The notes: generated by a model not told the origin, from the sequence alone. Shown: positions 24,815-34,238, counted from the first letter of the stretch. The stretch is DNA of 64,000 nucleotides from Opitutaceae bacterium (GCA_041395105.1 JAWLBB010000001.1:744001-808000); one strand, 5' to 3'. Translations and numbers: made by a program.

Positions 24815-26506
24815 ATGCCTGTATTCAGAATCTTGATTGCGGTCCTGATGATCCCGGCCGCCGGTCCTGCCATGATTGACGCCGAGGGAAGCTTTTCCGT
24901 GGACATCCGGGTTGACGCGTCGGCCTCGCTCGGTCCCTTGCGCGAGATCTGGCGGTTCTTCGGAGCGGATGAACCCAATTACGCCTACATGAAGGATGGT
25001 GAGAAGCTGCTGGCTGAACTGGGAAGTCTTCGCCCGGGAGGGATCTTCTTTCGGGCCCACAACATGCTCAATACCGGACCCGGGGAGGCGGCCTTCAAGT
25101 GGGGCAGCACGAACGCCTATACCGAGGATGAAGAGGGTAATCCCGTCTACGATTGGACGATCACCGACCTGATTTTTGACACCTATCTGGAGCGTGGGGT
25201 CCGGCCGTTTGTCGAAGTCGGTTTCATGCCGGAGGCGATGTCGATCGCCCCGCAGCCCTACCGGCACGAGTGGCGTCCCGGCTTCGCCTATTCCAATGTC
25301 TTTACGGGTTGGCGGATGCCGCCCGGAGACTATGGGAGATGGTCCGAACTGGTCTATCTGTGGGCAAGGCACTGCGTTGAGCGTTACGGGGCAGCGGAAG
25401 TGGAGCAGTGGTATTGGGAGACCTGGAATGAAGCGAACAATCAGCCCGATGGATACTGGGGCGGTTCGGCCGAGGATTTCTACAAGCTGCACGACATCAC
25501 GATGGCCGCAGTCCGCCGCGCGGTGCCCAACGCCCGGGTCGGCGGACCCCATTCTGCCGGACATGGCGGAGAATTCACCATGAATTTCCTTGAGCATTGC
25601 CTGCGGGGAAGGAACTTCGCAACGGGCGAGATCGGCACGCCGCTCGATTTCGTTGCTTTTCACGCCAAGGGCGGGCCCACGATGGTCGACGGTCACGTGC
25701 GGATGGGTATCGCCAGTCAGCTGCGCACCATCGACCGGGGTTTTGAAATGGTGGCGTCGTATCCCGAGTTGCGCGCCACCCCGATCGTCATCGGCGAATC
25801 CGACCCCGAAGGCTGTGCGGCCTGCCAGGGCCCTCAACTTGCCTATCGCAACGGCACGATGTACTCGAGTTATACCGCGGCTTCGTTTGCCCGTAAGCAT
25901 GATCTGGCGGACAAGCACGGCGTGGCCTTTGCCGGCGCCCTGACCTGGGCCTTCACATTCGAAAATCAACCCTACTTCGCGGGGTTTCGGCAGTTGGCCA
26001 GCAACGGGGTGCCGATGGCGGTGCTCAATGTCTTCCGGATGTACGCGCTCATGCAGGGAGAACGGGTGGCCACGAGAAGCAGTGGACAGATCCCGCTGGA
26101 TCTCATGCTCACGGAGGGTGTCCGCGGCGATCCCGATGTCTCGGCGCTGGCCAGCCTTGATGCCAGCTCCGGGAGACTGGCCGTGATGGTTTGGCATTAC
26201 CACGATGATGATGTTTCCGGTCCGGACGCTCAGGTCGGGCTGCAGATTGCCGGCCTGCCGATTGAGAATCGCGAAGCGCGACTCACGCATTATCGGATCG
26301 ATGAAACGCACTCCAACGCCTATGGGGAATGGCTGCGCATGGGGTCGCCGGTTGCGCCCGACGAGGAGCAGTACAGCAGGCTTCTTGAGGCTGGGAAGCT
26401 GGCAAAACTGGATTCCGTTCCGGACGTCATGCCGGTCGTTGAAGGCACGATCACGCTTGAGTTCCTGCTTCCCCGCCAGGGCGTTTCCCTGATTGTCCTC
26501 GAGTAG
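24815..26506 (+). CDS. GH39-family glycoside hydrolase
   Basis: 563 aa with a signal peptide (residues 1-24). A (beta/alpha)8 barrel follows with the clan GH-A acid/base in TWNEAN (Glu206) and the nucleophile in IGESD (Glu328). The C-terminal beta domain (residues about 420-563) is normal for GH39. GH39 includes beta-xylosidases, alpha-L-iduronidases and arabinosidases or galactosidases acting on plant side chains. In this locus an exo-activity on RG-I arabinan or galactan side chains is likeliest, but the specificity cannot be read. The gene lies 18 nt after the GH106 gene, so the two are probably co-transcribed. A hairpin shared with 5040 lies 54 nt past its stop. Confidence 0.85.
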   Translation: MPVFRILIAVLMIPAAGPAMIDAEGSFSVDIRVDASASLGPLREIWRFFGADEPNYAYMKDGEKLLAELGSLRPGGIFFRAHNMLNTGPGEAAFKWGSTNAYTEDEEGNPVYDWTITDLIFDTYLERGVRPFVEVGFMPEAMSIAPQPYRHEWRPGFAYSNVFTGWRMPPGDYGRWSELVYLWARHCVERYGAAEVEQWYWETWNEANNQPDGYWGGSAEDFYKLHDITMAAVRRAVPNARVGGPHSAGHGGEFTMNFLEHCLRGRNFATGEIGTPLDFVAFHAKGGPTMVDGHVRMGIASQLRTIDRGFEMVASYPELRATPIVIGESDPEGCAACQGPQLAYRNGTMYSSYTAASFARKHDLADKHGVAFAGALTWAFTFENQPYFAGFRQLASNGVPMAVLNVFRMYALMQGERVATRSSGQIPLDLMLTEGVRGDPDVSALASLDASSGRLAVMVWHYHDDDVSGPDAQVGLQIAGLPIENREARLTHYRIDETHSNAYGEWLRMGSPVAPDEEQYSRLLEAGKLAKLDSVPDVMPVVEGTITLEFLLPRQGVSLIVLE

Positions 26507-26867
26507 CGGTTGTCTTGCCTTGGATGAGCGTTAGTTTCGATCATCGGTTTTGGGGTGGTCGCCTCAGTCTCTTGGGGCGTTCCGACCGAGATTGATGTCT
26601 GGAATGGAGTCATCGTCCGGTTGGGCGGACGGCATGGGAACCCGACCCCTCTCAACTCGATGGCATTGGCTTTGATGAGTGCCTTGCGAGCCGCTGGAAT
26701 TGAGCAGAAAACGACCGGATCGAACTGTAATCCTCTCGGAGCTCTCGCCGACCCCACCAGGGAAGGTCTGAATCGGACCGAGCATTGGTCTCGAATCCCG
26801 GAGTCGGTGGATTCGATGTCGGTGTTCAATTGGTCCATGACTCCAACCGGCGAATTCACCGATCCAG
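26507..26867. other. 361-nt intergenic region between GH39 and GH112
   Basis: Short open frames exist on both strands but none has recognisable protein features. The region holds the hairpin at 26560-26579. It presumably also holds the promoter of the GH112 gene, for which I could not pick convincing -35/-10 boxes. Confidence 0.4.
26560..26579. repeat. Hairpin element CGCCTCA-GTCTCT-TGGGGCG, copy 2
   Basis: Same element as 5040-5059. The only stem change (C to T) still pairs with G in RNA, the loop GTCTCT is identical, and flanking bases are shared (GTCGCC before, then GT, CGAC and GA-T further on). It is located just after the GH39 stop, so it may serve as a terminator or be a mobile intergenic repeat. 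Confidence 0.55.
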
Positions 26868-29081
26868 ATGACCTCCAAGACCCCTGAACTGATCTCCGGA
26901 TCCTTCACCCTGCCGGGCGAGGCCGGCTATGAAGAACTCACCCTCCGACTCGCGAAGAAGTGGGGTGCCGACACCATCCGCGACAGCGACGGCACCCGGC
27001 TTTCACCTGCGATCACCCGATCGGGCCACGCGATCTACTCGACGGTCTGCCTGGTGCGGTCGATCCAGCCCTGGGCGCGCGAACATCAGGATCAGCTCCA
27101 GCAGAACTTCCTCATGAGTCGTCCCGTGGTCGCCACCAGGTCCAGCACCACGATCCGGCTCCTCGATGGCTTTTTTGAAGAGCAGTTCGTGGTCAATTCC
27201 CAGGACAGTCCGAAGCAGTGGTGGCAGGTCTTCGATCGGACGACCGGCACCGAGGTTCCGAAGTCGGGGTGGTCGTTCCATCCGGGCAGGGGTACCGTGA
27301 CCATCCGCAACACCCGCCTCGGACACCAGTACACGGTGAATTTCCTCGCCTTCCGCATCTGGGAGGAGATCTCGATGTACAATCACATCACGAACAATTG
27401 GGGCGACCGCGAGCACCTCGCCGCAGTCGATCCGATGCAACCCGCCGTGCAGAAGGCTCTGCTTGTCTATCTCGAAGGATGGCTGGAGGGACATCCGGAA
27501 ACGTCCGTCGTGCGGTTCACCTCGCTCTTCTACAATTTCTCCTGGTTCTGGGGCTCCGACCAGGACCGTTTGCGTGATGTCTATTCCGACTGGGGCGATT
27601 ACGCGATGACGGTGAGCCCGAAGGCGTTGCGGACCTTCGAGAAACAGTATGGCTACCGGCTGGTTTCGGAGGATTTCGTCAACGGCGGCCTCTTCAATTC
27701 CACGCACAATCCGCCTTCCCTCCGCTACCGTGACTACATGGAATTCATCCATGATTTCGTCATCGGTTTTGGCCGCCAGTGCGTGGACCTCGTCCACCAG
27801 CACGGCAAGAAGGCCTACGTCTTCTATGATGACCACTGGATCGGGGTGGAGCCCAACAGCCCGCGTTTCCGGGAGTTCGGCTTCGACGGCCTGATCAAAT
27901 GCGTCTTCAACGCCTTCGAGGTCCGTCTCTGCGCCCACGCCGGCGGAGCCGCCACCCGTGAGTTGCGCCTCCATCCCTATCTCTTTCCGACCGGTTTGAA
28001 GGGTGAACCGACCTTCAAGGAAGGTGGTGATCCCACCCTGGATGCGAAGAACTTCTGGATCGATGCCCGCCGGGGAATCCTGCGGGCGCCGATCGACCGA
28101 ATCGGTCTGGGCGGTTATCTTTCCCTGGTGGAAGGGTATCCAGAGTTTCAGGACACAATAGAGGGCCTGGCGAACGAATTCCGCCTGCTCAAGTCGTTTC
28201 ATGCCGGCGGAAAGCCGTGGACGGCGCCGTTCAGGGTCGCGGTCCTCACCGCCTGGGGCAACCTCCGGGCCTGGATCTGTTCCGGCCATTTCTTCCACGG
28301 GCTGGAGCTGAATGAGGTCCTGGAATCGCTGGCCGGCCTGCCTCTGGAGGTCGAGTTCATCAGTTTTGACGACCTGATCGCCAAAGGGGTACCCCGCGGG
28401 GTCGGGGTCGTGATCAATGCCGGGCGGGCGGGCAGCGCCTGGTCGGGCGGACACCACTGGGACGACCCGGAGATTGAGGCGATTCTCACTCGCTGGGTGC
28501 AGAAGGGCGGTGGATTTGTCGGCATCGGTGAACCGAGCGCCGCGCCGCAACCCGGAAGACTCTTCCGGCTGGCGCAGGTTCTGGGCGTCGATCGTGACCG
28601 CGGGGAACGGCTGGCCAACGGGAAGTACCGTTTTGACCCGCCGGACGGCGCGGGTGGCCGGCACTTCATGACGACGGATCTCGCGACGACCCGTGATCTG
28701 GATTTCGGCAGGGATGTGGACAGGGTCTTTGCCCTGGGTCCCGAAACCGAGGTTCTGGCGGAAATGAATGGTTCACCGCGCCTGGCCGCCCATGCCTTCG
28801 GAAAGGGTCGCAGCGTCTACTTCAGCGGGTTCAGGTTTTCCCACGAAAACACCCGGCTGCTTCATCGTTCCCTCTACTGGGCTTCCGGGCAGGAGTCGAG
28901 GTGGGCGGATTGGAACGTGTCCAACGTCCGGACCGAGTGCGCCTGGTTTCCGCAGGCGGGGCGACTGGTGGTGATCAACAATTCCGGAACGAAGGAGACC
29001 ACCACGGTGATGCCGGGCGGCGGAAGGCGACCGCGAACTGTGAAGCTTCAAGCCCACGGAATTGCGATCCTTGAACCGTAG
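26868..29081 (+). CDS. GH112 phosphorylase (galacto-N-biose/lacto-N-biose or galactosyl-rhamnose phosphorylase)
   Basis: 737 aa with no signal peptide, hence cytoplasmic. It carries long stretches characteristic of GH112: GSFTLPGEAGYEELTLRLA, IRDSDGT, QQNFLMSRPV, WWQVFDRTTG, VNFLAFRIWEEISMYNHITN, VVRFTSLFYNFSWFWGSD, KKAYVFYDDHWIG and EGGDPTLDAKNFW. The conserved Asp in IRDSDGT is the expected catalytic acid region. A glutamine-amidotransferase-like domain and a beta domain follow (about 430-737). GH112 enzymes reversibly split beta-galactosides with phosphate, giving alpha-galactose 1-phosphate. Known specificities are beta-1,3-Gal-HexNAc and D-galactosyl-beta-1,4-L-rhamnose. The RG-I context favours the latter by inference. 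The specificity-determining residues cannot be judged without an alignment. Confidence 0.9.
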   Translation: MTSKTPELISGSFTLPGEAGYEELTLRLAKKWGADTIRDSDGTRLSPAITRSGHAIYSTVCLVRSIQPWAREHQDQLQQNFLMSRPVVATRSSTTIRLLDGFFEEQFVVNSQDSPKQWWQVFDRTTGTEVPKSGWSFHPGRGTVTIRNTRLGHQYTVNFLAFRIWEEISMYNHITNNWGDREHLAAVDPMQPAVQKALLVYLEGWLEGHPETSVVRFTSLFYNFSWFWGSDQDRLRDVYSDWGDYAMTVSPKALRTFEKQYGYRLVSEDFVNGGLFNSTHNPPSLRYRDYMEFIHDFVIGFGRQCVDLVHQHGKKAYVFYDDHWIGVEPNSPRFREFGFDGLIKCVFNAFEVRLCAHAGGAATRELRLHPYLFPTGLKGEPTFKEGGDPTLDAKNFWIDARRGILRAPIDRIGLGGYLSLVEGYPEFQDTIEGLANEFRLLKSFHAGGKPWTAPFRVAVLTAWGNLRAWICSGHFFHGLELNEVLESLAGLPLEVEFISFDDLIAKGVPRGVGVVINAGRAGSAWSGGHHWDDPEIEAILTRWVQKGGGFVGIGEPSAAPQPGRLFRLAQVLGVDRDRGERLANGKYRFDPPDGAGGRHFMTTDLATTRDLDFGRDVDRVFALGPETEVLAEMNGSPRLAAHAFGKGRSVYFSGFRFSHENTRLLHRSLYWASGQESRWADWNVSNVRTECAWFPQAGRLVVINNSGTKETTTVMPGGGRRPRTVKLQAHGIAILEP

Positions 29082-29235
29082 AACGGGCATGGGGCATCTC
29101 CTGCGGTGTTCACGGTGGTTTGGTCGGGCCAGGGAATCGGTCGTGCCGAACGCTTGGGAGCTGTGACAGTGATTGATGTTTCGCCGGTTGCTCTGTCAGG
29201 ATGGCGTGCGGGTCGTCCGTTCGCGCCGCACATTC

Positions 29236-30843
29236 ATGATCACTGAACTCCCTGAGCTTCCCACCCGCGTCTTCATTGAGCACGAAGATTCCCGGCTTCA
29301 GGCCGCGGATCGTCAGGGTTTTCGTTTCACGACAGGGCGTGGTCGGGTTGAGATCGGCGCCGGCTTGCCGGACCGGGATGTCCGGGTCACGTGTCCGGAG
29401 GGACCACTGAGTCGGGTGGTTCTCCGCTGGGAGACCCGGTTCCCCGCAGATACCTTGTTTCTGGGGGATCATTGGGAGAGGGGCTACGGCGATCTGCAAT
29501 GGCGCTTCCTTCAGCCTGAACGGATCATGCCTTGGTACTTTGCCGCCCATCAGGCTGCCAGTGGGCGCACCTTCGTGGCCGGTGTGAAGACTCAGCCGGC
29601 GGCATTCTGCTTCTGGACGGTCGATGGTTCCGGCGTTTCTCTCTGGCTCGATTTCCGCAATGGCGGCAATCCTTCAGTTCCCGGCGATCGGGAGATCGCC
29701 GCCTGCACGATCGTCTCACTCGCCGGGGATCGGGATGAGTCGCCGATGATGAGCCTCACTCGTTTCTGTCGCCTGCTCTGCCCGGCGCCGCGTCTGCCCC
29801 GGGGACCGGTCTGTGGCAACAACAACTGGTACTATGCTTACGGACGGGATTTTGATGCGAATGCCATGCGGCGCGACGCGGCGTTCCTGGCCGAACTTGC
29901 GGAGGATCACCCGACCCGACCCTATTGTGTCACCGACGCCGGATGGACGCCGGGAACCGTCTGCCCGGGTGGCCCCTGGCGGAACGGCGATGCGCAGCGA
30001 TTTCCCGATATGCCGGGTCTCGCCGCCGACATGAAGAACCTGGGCATCCGTCCGGGTATATGGATACGTCCGACCGCGTTGATGACGGTCGATGATCCGC
30101 GCCGGCTCCGCCCCGGACCGTGCTCGGTTGAGGAAAAGCCGCTTGATCTCACGCTACCGGAAAACCTTGCCCTGATTCACGATGATGTCGCCCGGGTTCG
30201 CTCCTGGGGTTACGAGCTGATCAAGCATGATTTCTCGACCTTCGATCTTTTCGGGCGATGGGGCTTTGAGATGGGTGCCGAACTGACCGATGCCGGCTGG
30301 AGTTTTGCCGATCGCACCTTGACCAACGCGGAGATCATTCTCCGTCTCTATCGGACCCTGCGCGAAGCTGCCGGTGATGCGGTTCTCCTCGGTTGCAATA
30401 CCGTCGGGCACCTCGGCGCCGGACTTTTCGAGGTCCAGCGCACCGGCGATGACACCTCCGGCCACACGTGGGAAAGGACCCGCCGCATGGGTATCAACAC
30501 GCTGGCTTTCCGGATGGCACAGCATGGTACATTCTTCGCCAGCGATGCCGATTGCGCGGCCCATACCGAAAAGACCCCGTGGGAATTTGACCGCCAGTTC
30601 CTTGAGCTGGTTTCCCGCAGCGGAACGCCCCTGTTCATCTCCTGCGATCCCCGGGGCATCCGGTGCGAGCAGAAAGCCGCCTTCCGCTCCGCCATGAAGA
30701 CCGCCCTTTCGGGGGGAGATCCTGGAGGGTGCGAACCTCTGGACTGGCTGCACACCACGGCTCCACGGGTCTGGAGGATTGGGCACGAAACCGTGACCTT
30801 CCGCTGGGAGGAATCCACCGGAGCGTTGCCTCAGCGGATCTGA
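29236..30843 (+). CDS. Clan GH-D (GH36-like) glycoside hydrolase, cytoplasmic
   Basis: 535 aa from the ATG at 29236. The earlier in-frame ATG at 29173 adds a non-conserved Arg-rich extension. A beta-rich N-terminal domain (1-180) precedes a TIM barrel with YCVTDAGW (230-237), NLGIRPGIWIRPT (268-280) and the nucleophile-type motif LIKHDFSTF (Asp332). RTGDDTSGH (403-410) offers the acid/base Asp. This layout resembles alpha-galactosidase-type GH36 enzymes, but the canonical KxD motif reads KHD, so the exact family is uncertain. No signal peptide is present, which suggests it acts on imported oligosaccharides, as does the upstream GH112 gene. A sugar released from galactan or rhamnose branches is plausible. 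Confidence 0.72.
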   Translation: MITELPELPTRVFIEHEDSRLQAADRQGFRFTTGRGRVEIGAGLPDRDVRVTCPEGPLSRVVLRWETRFPADTLFLGDHWERGYGDLQWRFLQPERIMPWYFAAHQAASGRTFVAGVKTQPAAFCFWTVDGSGVSLWLDFRNGGNPSVPGDREIAACTIVSLAGDRDESPMMSLTRFCRLLCPAPRLPRGPVCGNNNWYYAYGRDFDANAMRRDAAFLAELAEDHPTRPYCVTDAGWTPGTVCPGGPWRNGDAQRFPDMPGLAADMKNLGIRPGIWIRPTALMTVDDPRRLRPGPCSVEEKPLDLTLPENLALIHDDVARVRSWGYELIKHDFSTFDLFGRWGFEMGAELTDAGWSFADRTLTNAEIILRLYRTLREAAGDAVLLGCNTVGHLGAGLFEVQRTGDDTSGHTWERTRRMGINTLAFRMAQHGTFFASDADCAAHTEKTPWEFDRQFLELVSRSGTPLFISCDPRGIRCEQKAAFRSAMKTALSGGDPGGCEPLDWLHTTAPRVWRIGHETVTFRWEESTGALPQRI

Positions 30844-31325
30844 CGGTTCCGTCCCCGGATCGTCTGTCGACCGGCGAATTCCGGGCGGGACAATCTGACG
30901 GTATGATTTCGCCGTCGTTGCGGGATTCAGGGGAGATGGTCTGATCGAAGGGCTGCAGTTGCGTCAGTTGTGGCTATGAACCCCATGTTCCGGAATACTG
31001 CGAGATCGGGCTGCCCCTGTCGGAGACTGACGGGGTGGACCGGACCTCTCACCCATCGCTGACCATGCCCGCCCTGAGCCGAATAACGCGTTTCCTGCAC
31101 TCCCTCCTTCAGGGCGCAGCGGATGTCGGAAACCGCTTGTTTCGTGCTGCGGGCGGTGCCGGATTTCGAGGTATTCCGCCTTGCGGGTTTCGCCGATGGA
31201 ACCGTCTCCGTGGCGGAGGCTGCGGAACCACGAGCAAGGTCGACCGTCCGGAGCGAGCCTTCCAGCAATCACTTGAACAGCCGGCTAAAAATGCGGTGGC
31301 CCCCAACATTCCTGACCGACATCTT
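30844..31325. other. 482-nt region upstream of the PL22 gene
   Basis: It contains the promoter-like repeat at 30893-30910. If that is the promoter, the PL22 mRNA has a leader of about 410 nt. Open frames on both strands (for example minus 30927-31268, and a 97-codon in-frame plus-strand extension of PL22) show no recognisable family. Their composition resembles out-of-frame translation. Confidence 0.4.
30893..30910 (+). promoter_or_regulatory. Repeated promoter-like site ATCTGACGGTATGATTTC, copy 1
   Basis: An 18-bp exact match to 38391-38408. TATGAT (30902-30907) is a good -10 box, with TTCCGG 17 nt upstream as a weak -35. It lies upstream of the PL22 oligogalacturonate lyase. Confidence 0.55.
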
Positions 31326-32672
31326 ATGAATACGCGAATTCGATGGAACTTCATGCTCATGGCGGCAGTGGCGTCAGCCCTGTTCCCGACGGCCAATGCT
31401 CAGATCGGACGTCGGTTGCCCTCGGAGAAGAAGGTGATCACCGACCCGGTGACGGGAGTTGAGCTTGCCTTTCTCACCAGCGCCCCGGCGGGGGACTCCA
31501 AGATCTACCAGACGCACCCGCAGTGGACTTCAGATGGGGAGTGGCTGGTTTTCCGTTCCGATCGGATACCGGGTGAGGCCCTAGCGGTCAACGAGGAGAC
31601 GGGTGACATGGTGCAGGTCACCGAAGGCGGCTACTTCGGCATGCTGACTCTCGCCCACCGGACTCCGAGGCTCTATGTCATGCGCGACCCGGCGCTCCCC
31701 GCCACCGAACAACCGCGCTACGGCCAGAACGAGTCGGACAAGGCAATCGTGGAGATCGACCTGGAGAAGCTTTTTGCCGACAGCGCTGCCGGCCATCTTT
31801 CCACCGCCGACGCCTATCAACGGGTCTGCGGCATCGTCCCGGGTTCCATGGGTGCGGGCGGCGACATGACCATCGACGCGAACGGCGAGGTCATGTATTT
31901 CCGAATCGGACGGGAAGAGGCCGCGAAGAACATCGATCCTTCGATCGAGATCATGGAGAATTTCGGGCCGCGCAATATGGGCGCGGGTCCGACCGGCATC
32001 GCCAGCATGGACCTGGCGACCGGCGAAATCCAGATCGTCGGTGTCATGCCATTTCAGCTTGGACATATCCAATCCAACCCCTGGATCTCAGGCGAATTGG
32101 TCTTCTGCTGGGAAACGGGTGGCAAGTCGCCGCAGCGAACCTGGACCATGCGGGTGGGAGGCAAACCCGAACCCCTCTATCCCGAGGCCGACCACGAATG
32201 GGTGACTCACGAGGCGGTCATCGCCCCGGATGAGGTGGCCTTCGCCATCATGGGGCACCGCAAAGTGGGAACCGATGACGAATGGGGCCCTTCGGGCACC
32301 CGGGAGAAACCCACCGGTCTCGGCATCATCAATCTGCGGACCCACGAAGTGCGAATTGCCGGACAGACCCGGAGCGGAAGCGGGCTCTGGCATGTCCATG
32401 GCTCGGCTGACGGGCGCTGGGCGACCGGCGATGATTTCGATCGAAATCTCTACCTCATCGATCGAAGGACGGATGAGATGATCTTGCTGACAGCGGGCCA
32501 CAAACCCACTGCCCGCGACCATGTCCATCCGACCTTCAGTCCCGACGGGACCAGGATCGAGATCCAGTCGGCCATGCTGTCGGAAGATGGCCGCTCGATG
32601 AACATCTGTATCGTCTATCTCCCGGATTCATTGCTGAATCGGGACTACAGCAGCGTCGTGAGGACGGATTGA
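31326..32672 (+). CDS. Exported oligogalacturonate lyase-like beta-propeller (PL22)
   Basis: 448 aa from the ATG at 31326, which gives a clear signal peptide (MLMAAVASALFPTANAQ). The mature protein shows repeated propeller blades with YQTHPQWTSDGEWLVFRS, YGQNESDKAIVEIDLE, LGHIQSNPW, HEWVTHEAV and LWHVHGSADGRW. The conserved His residues in the last three motifs correspond to the Mn-binding site of PL22. PL22 lyases act on short oligogalacturonides, releasing unsaturated monouronate. Unlike the enterobacterial cytoplasmic Ogl, this one is exported. In the locus it would finish off galacturonan stretches. The 97-codon in-frame region upstream is probably untranslated. Confidence 0.85.
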   Translation: MNTRIRWNFMLMAAVASALFPTANAQIGRRLPSEKKVITDPVTGVELAFLTSAPAGDSKIYQTHPQWTSDGEWLVFRSDRIPGEALAVNEETGDMVQVTEGGYFGMLTLAHRTPRLYVMRDPALPATEQPRYGQNESDKAIVEIDLEKLFADSAAGHLSTADAYQRVCGIVPGSMGAGGDMTIDANGEVMYFRIGREEAAKNIDPSIEIMENFGPRNMGAGPTGIASMDLATGEIQIVGVMPFQLGHIQSNPWISGELVFCWETGGKSPQRTWTMRVGGKPEPLYPEADHEWVTHEAVIAPDEVAFAIMGHRKVGTDDEWGPSGTREKPTGLGIINLRTHEVRIAGQTRSGSGLWHVHGSADGRWATGDDFDRNLYLIDRRTDEMILLTAGHKPTARDHVHPTFSPDGTRIEIQSAMLSEDGRSMNICIVYLPDSLLNRDYSSVVRTD

Positions 32673-32757
32673 GTGATGGTGGCTTGGTCCGGGCGGATTC
32701 CCAACGGAAGTCTGGTCACGAAACCGGCGCGGCGGTAGTTTTTCTGGAGGAATTCTC

Positions 32758-34188
32758 ATGCACAAATCACGCAAACTGAGGATCGGCCTTTTTGGCATTG
32801 GCCTCGAGGCCTACTGGCCTCAATTCGAAGGTCTGGAGAGCCGGCTCAAAGACTATCTCGCCCGGGTTGCCGTTCGGCTCCAGCGGCCCGGAGTCGAGGT
32901 GGTGAATATCGGGCTGATCGACACGCCCGAGAAGGGATTGGAGGCGGGGCATCAGTTCCGTCAGTCCGATGTGGATCTGATCTTCCTGCACGTCACCACC
33001 TATGCGCTTTCATCCACCGTGCTGCCGGTTGTCCGGCGCGCCAAGGTGCCGGTCATCGTGCTCAATCTGTCTCCGGACCGGGCGATTGATTACGAGAATT
33101 TCAACCGTCTTGGCGACCGGACCCGGATGACCGGTGAATGGCTGTCGTTTTGTTCCGCCTGCTCGGTACCCGAAATCGCCAACGTCTTCAACCGGGCGCG
33201 CATCCCGTTCCATCAGGTCACGGGTTGTCTGGATGAGGAGAAGGTCTGGGAGGAAGTCGGTGCGTGGGTGGAGGCCGCCCGGGTGGCTCATGTCATGGAG
33301 CACAATCGACTGGGGGTCATGGGACATTACTATTGCGGGATGCTGGACATCTACTCCGACCTGACCCAGCAATGCGCCGGCTTTGGAGGACACATGGAAC
33401 TCCTGGAGGTGGATGAACTCGCAGCCCTGCGGGAAAAGGTGACCGAGCGCGAGATTCGATCACGTGTGGCCGAGTTTCGGACCGCATTCGATATCCAGTC
33501 CAACTGTCCGGAAACCGAGTTGGAGCGGGCCGCGCGGACCTCGGTGGCCCTGGACCGACTGGTCGACCAGCACAATCTGGGTTCGCTCGCTTATTTCTAC
33601 AGCGGAACGGGCAATCCGGCCAACGAGGACGCCATCAGTTCGATCATCCTCGGCACCTCGCTTCTGACCGCCCGGGGTATTCCCGTGGCGGGCGAGCTGG
33701 AGATCAAGAATGCCCAGGCCATGAAAATCATGGACGCGTTTGGAGTGGGCGGGTCCTTTTCGGAGTTTTATGGTGTCGACTGGAACGATGACATCTTCCT
33801 GATGGGTCACGACGGTCCGGGGCATATCGCGATTGCCGAAGGCAGGACGAAGGTGCGGCCGCTCGAGGTCTATCATGGCAAGGTCGGTCGGGGCCTGTCC
33901 GTTGAGATGTCGGTCCGGCACGGACCGGTGACCCTTCTGTCGGTTGTGCAGAAGGTGGACGGCACCCTTGAACTGCTGGTGGCGGAAGGGGAATCCGTGG
34001 CCGGCCCGATTCTCGAAATCGGCAATACCAACAGCCGTTACCGTTTCGCCTGCGGGGCCCGGGAGTTCATGGAGTCTTGGAACGCCCGCGGACCGGCTCA
34101 CCACTGCGCCATCGGGGTGGGGCATATCGGCCATGAACTCGCCAATCTCGCCGCTCTGCTTGGGCTGGGATACCACAAGGTCACCTGA
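32758..34188 (+). CDS. L-arabinose/L-fucose isomerase-family protein
   Basis: 476 aa, a normal length for AraA. A good ribosome-binding site GGAGG lies at 32746-32750, 7 nt from the ATG. The N-terminal Rossmann-like domain (RIGLFGIGLEAYWPQFEGLE) and the C-terminal segments (GELEIKNAQAMKIMDAFG, FSEFYGVDWNDDIFLMGHDG, PAHHCAIGVGHIGHELANLA) fit the L-arabinose isomerase fold with its metal-binding Glu/His set. Family members interconvert aldoses and ketoses. In an RG-I locus, L-arabinose or L-rhamnose is the candidate substrate. The protein is divergent from classical AraA, and no kinase or aldolase gene is nearby to settle the pathway. Confidence 0.8.
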   Translation: MHKSRKLRIGLFGIGLEAYWPQFEGLESRLKDYLARVAVRLQRPGVEVVNIGLIDTPEKGLEAGHQFRQSDVDLIFLHVTTYALSSTVLPVVRRAKVPVIVLNLSPDRAIDYENFNRLGDRTRMTGEWLSFCSACSVPEIANVFNRARIPFHQVTGCLDEEKVWEEVGAWVEAARVAHVMEHNRLGVMGHYYCGMLDIYSDLTQQCAGFGGHMELLEVDELAALREKVTEREIRSRVAEFRTAFDIQSNCPETELERAARTSVALDRLVDQHNLGSLAYFYSGTGNPANEDAISSIILGTSLLTARGIPVAGELEIKNAQAMKIMDAFGVGGSFSEFYGVDWNDDIFLMGHDGPGHIAIAEGRTKVRPLEVYHGKVGRGLSVEMSVRHGPVTLLSVVQKVDGTLELLVAEGESVAGPILEIGNTNSRYRFACGAREFMESWNARGPAHHCAIGVGHIGHELANLAALLGLGYHKVT

Positions 34189-34238
34189 AGGGGCATCATG
34201 GATCAGCGGGACACCTCCATCGGGCTGAGGACAAGGTC

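Noticed and set aside
31035..31325. N-terminal extension of the PL22 protein from an earlier ATG
   Set aside because: The extension is Arg-rich and featureless, and it would bury the clear signal peptide that begins at 31326.
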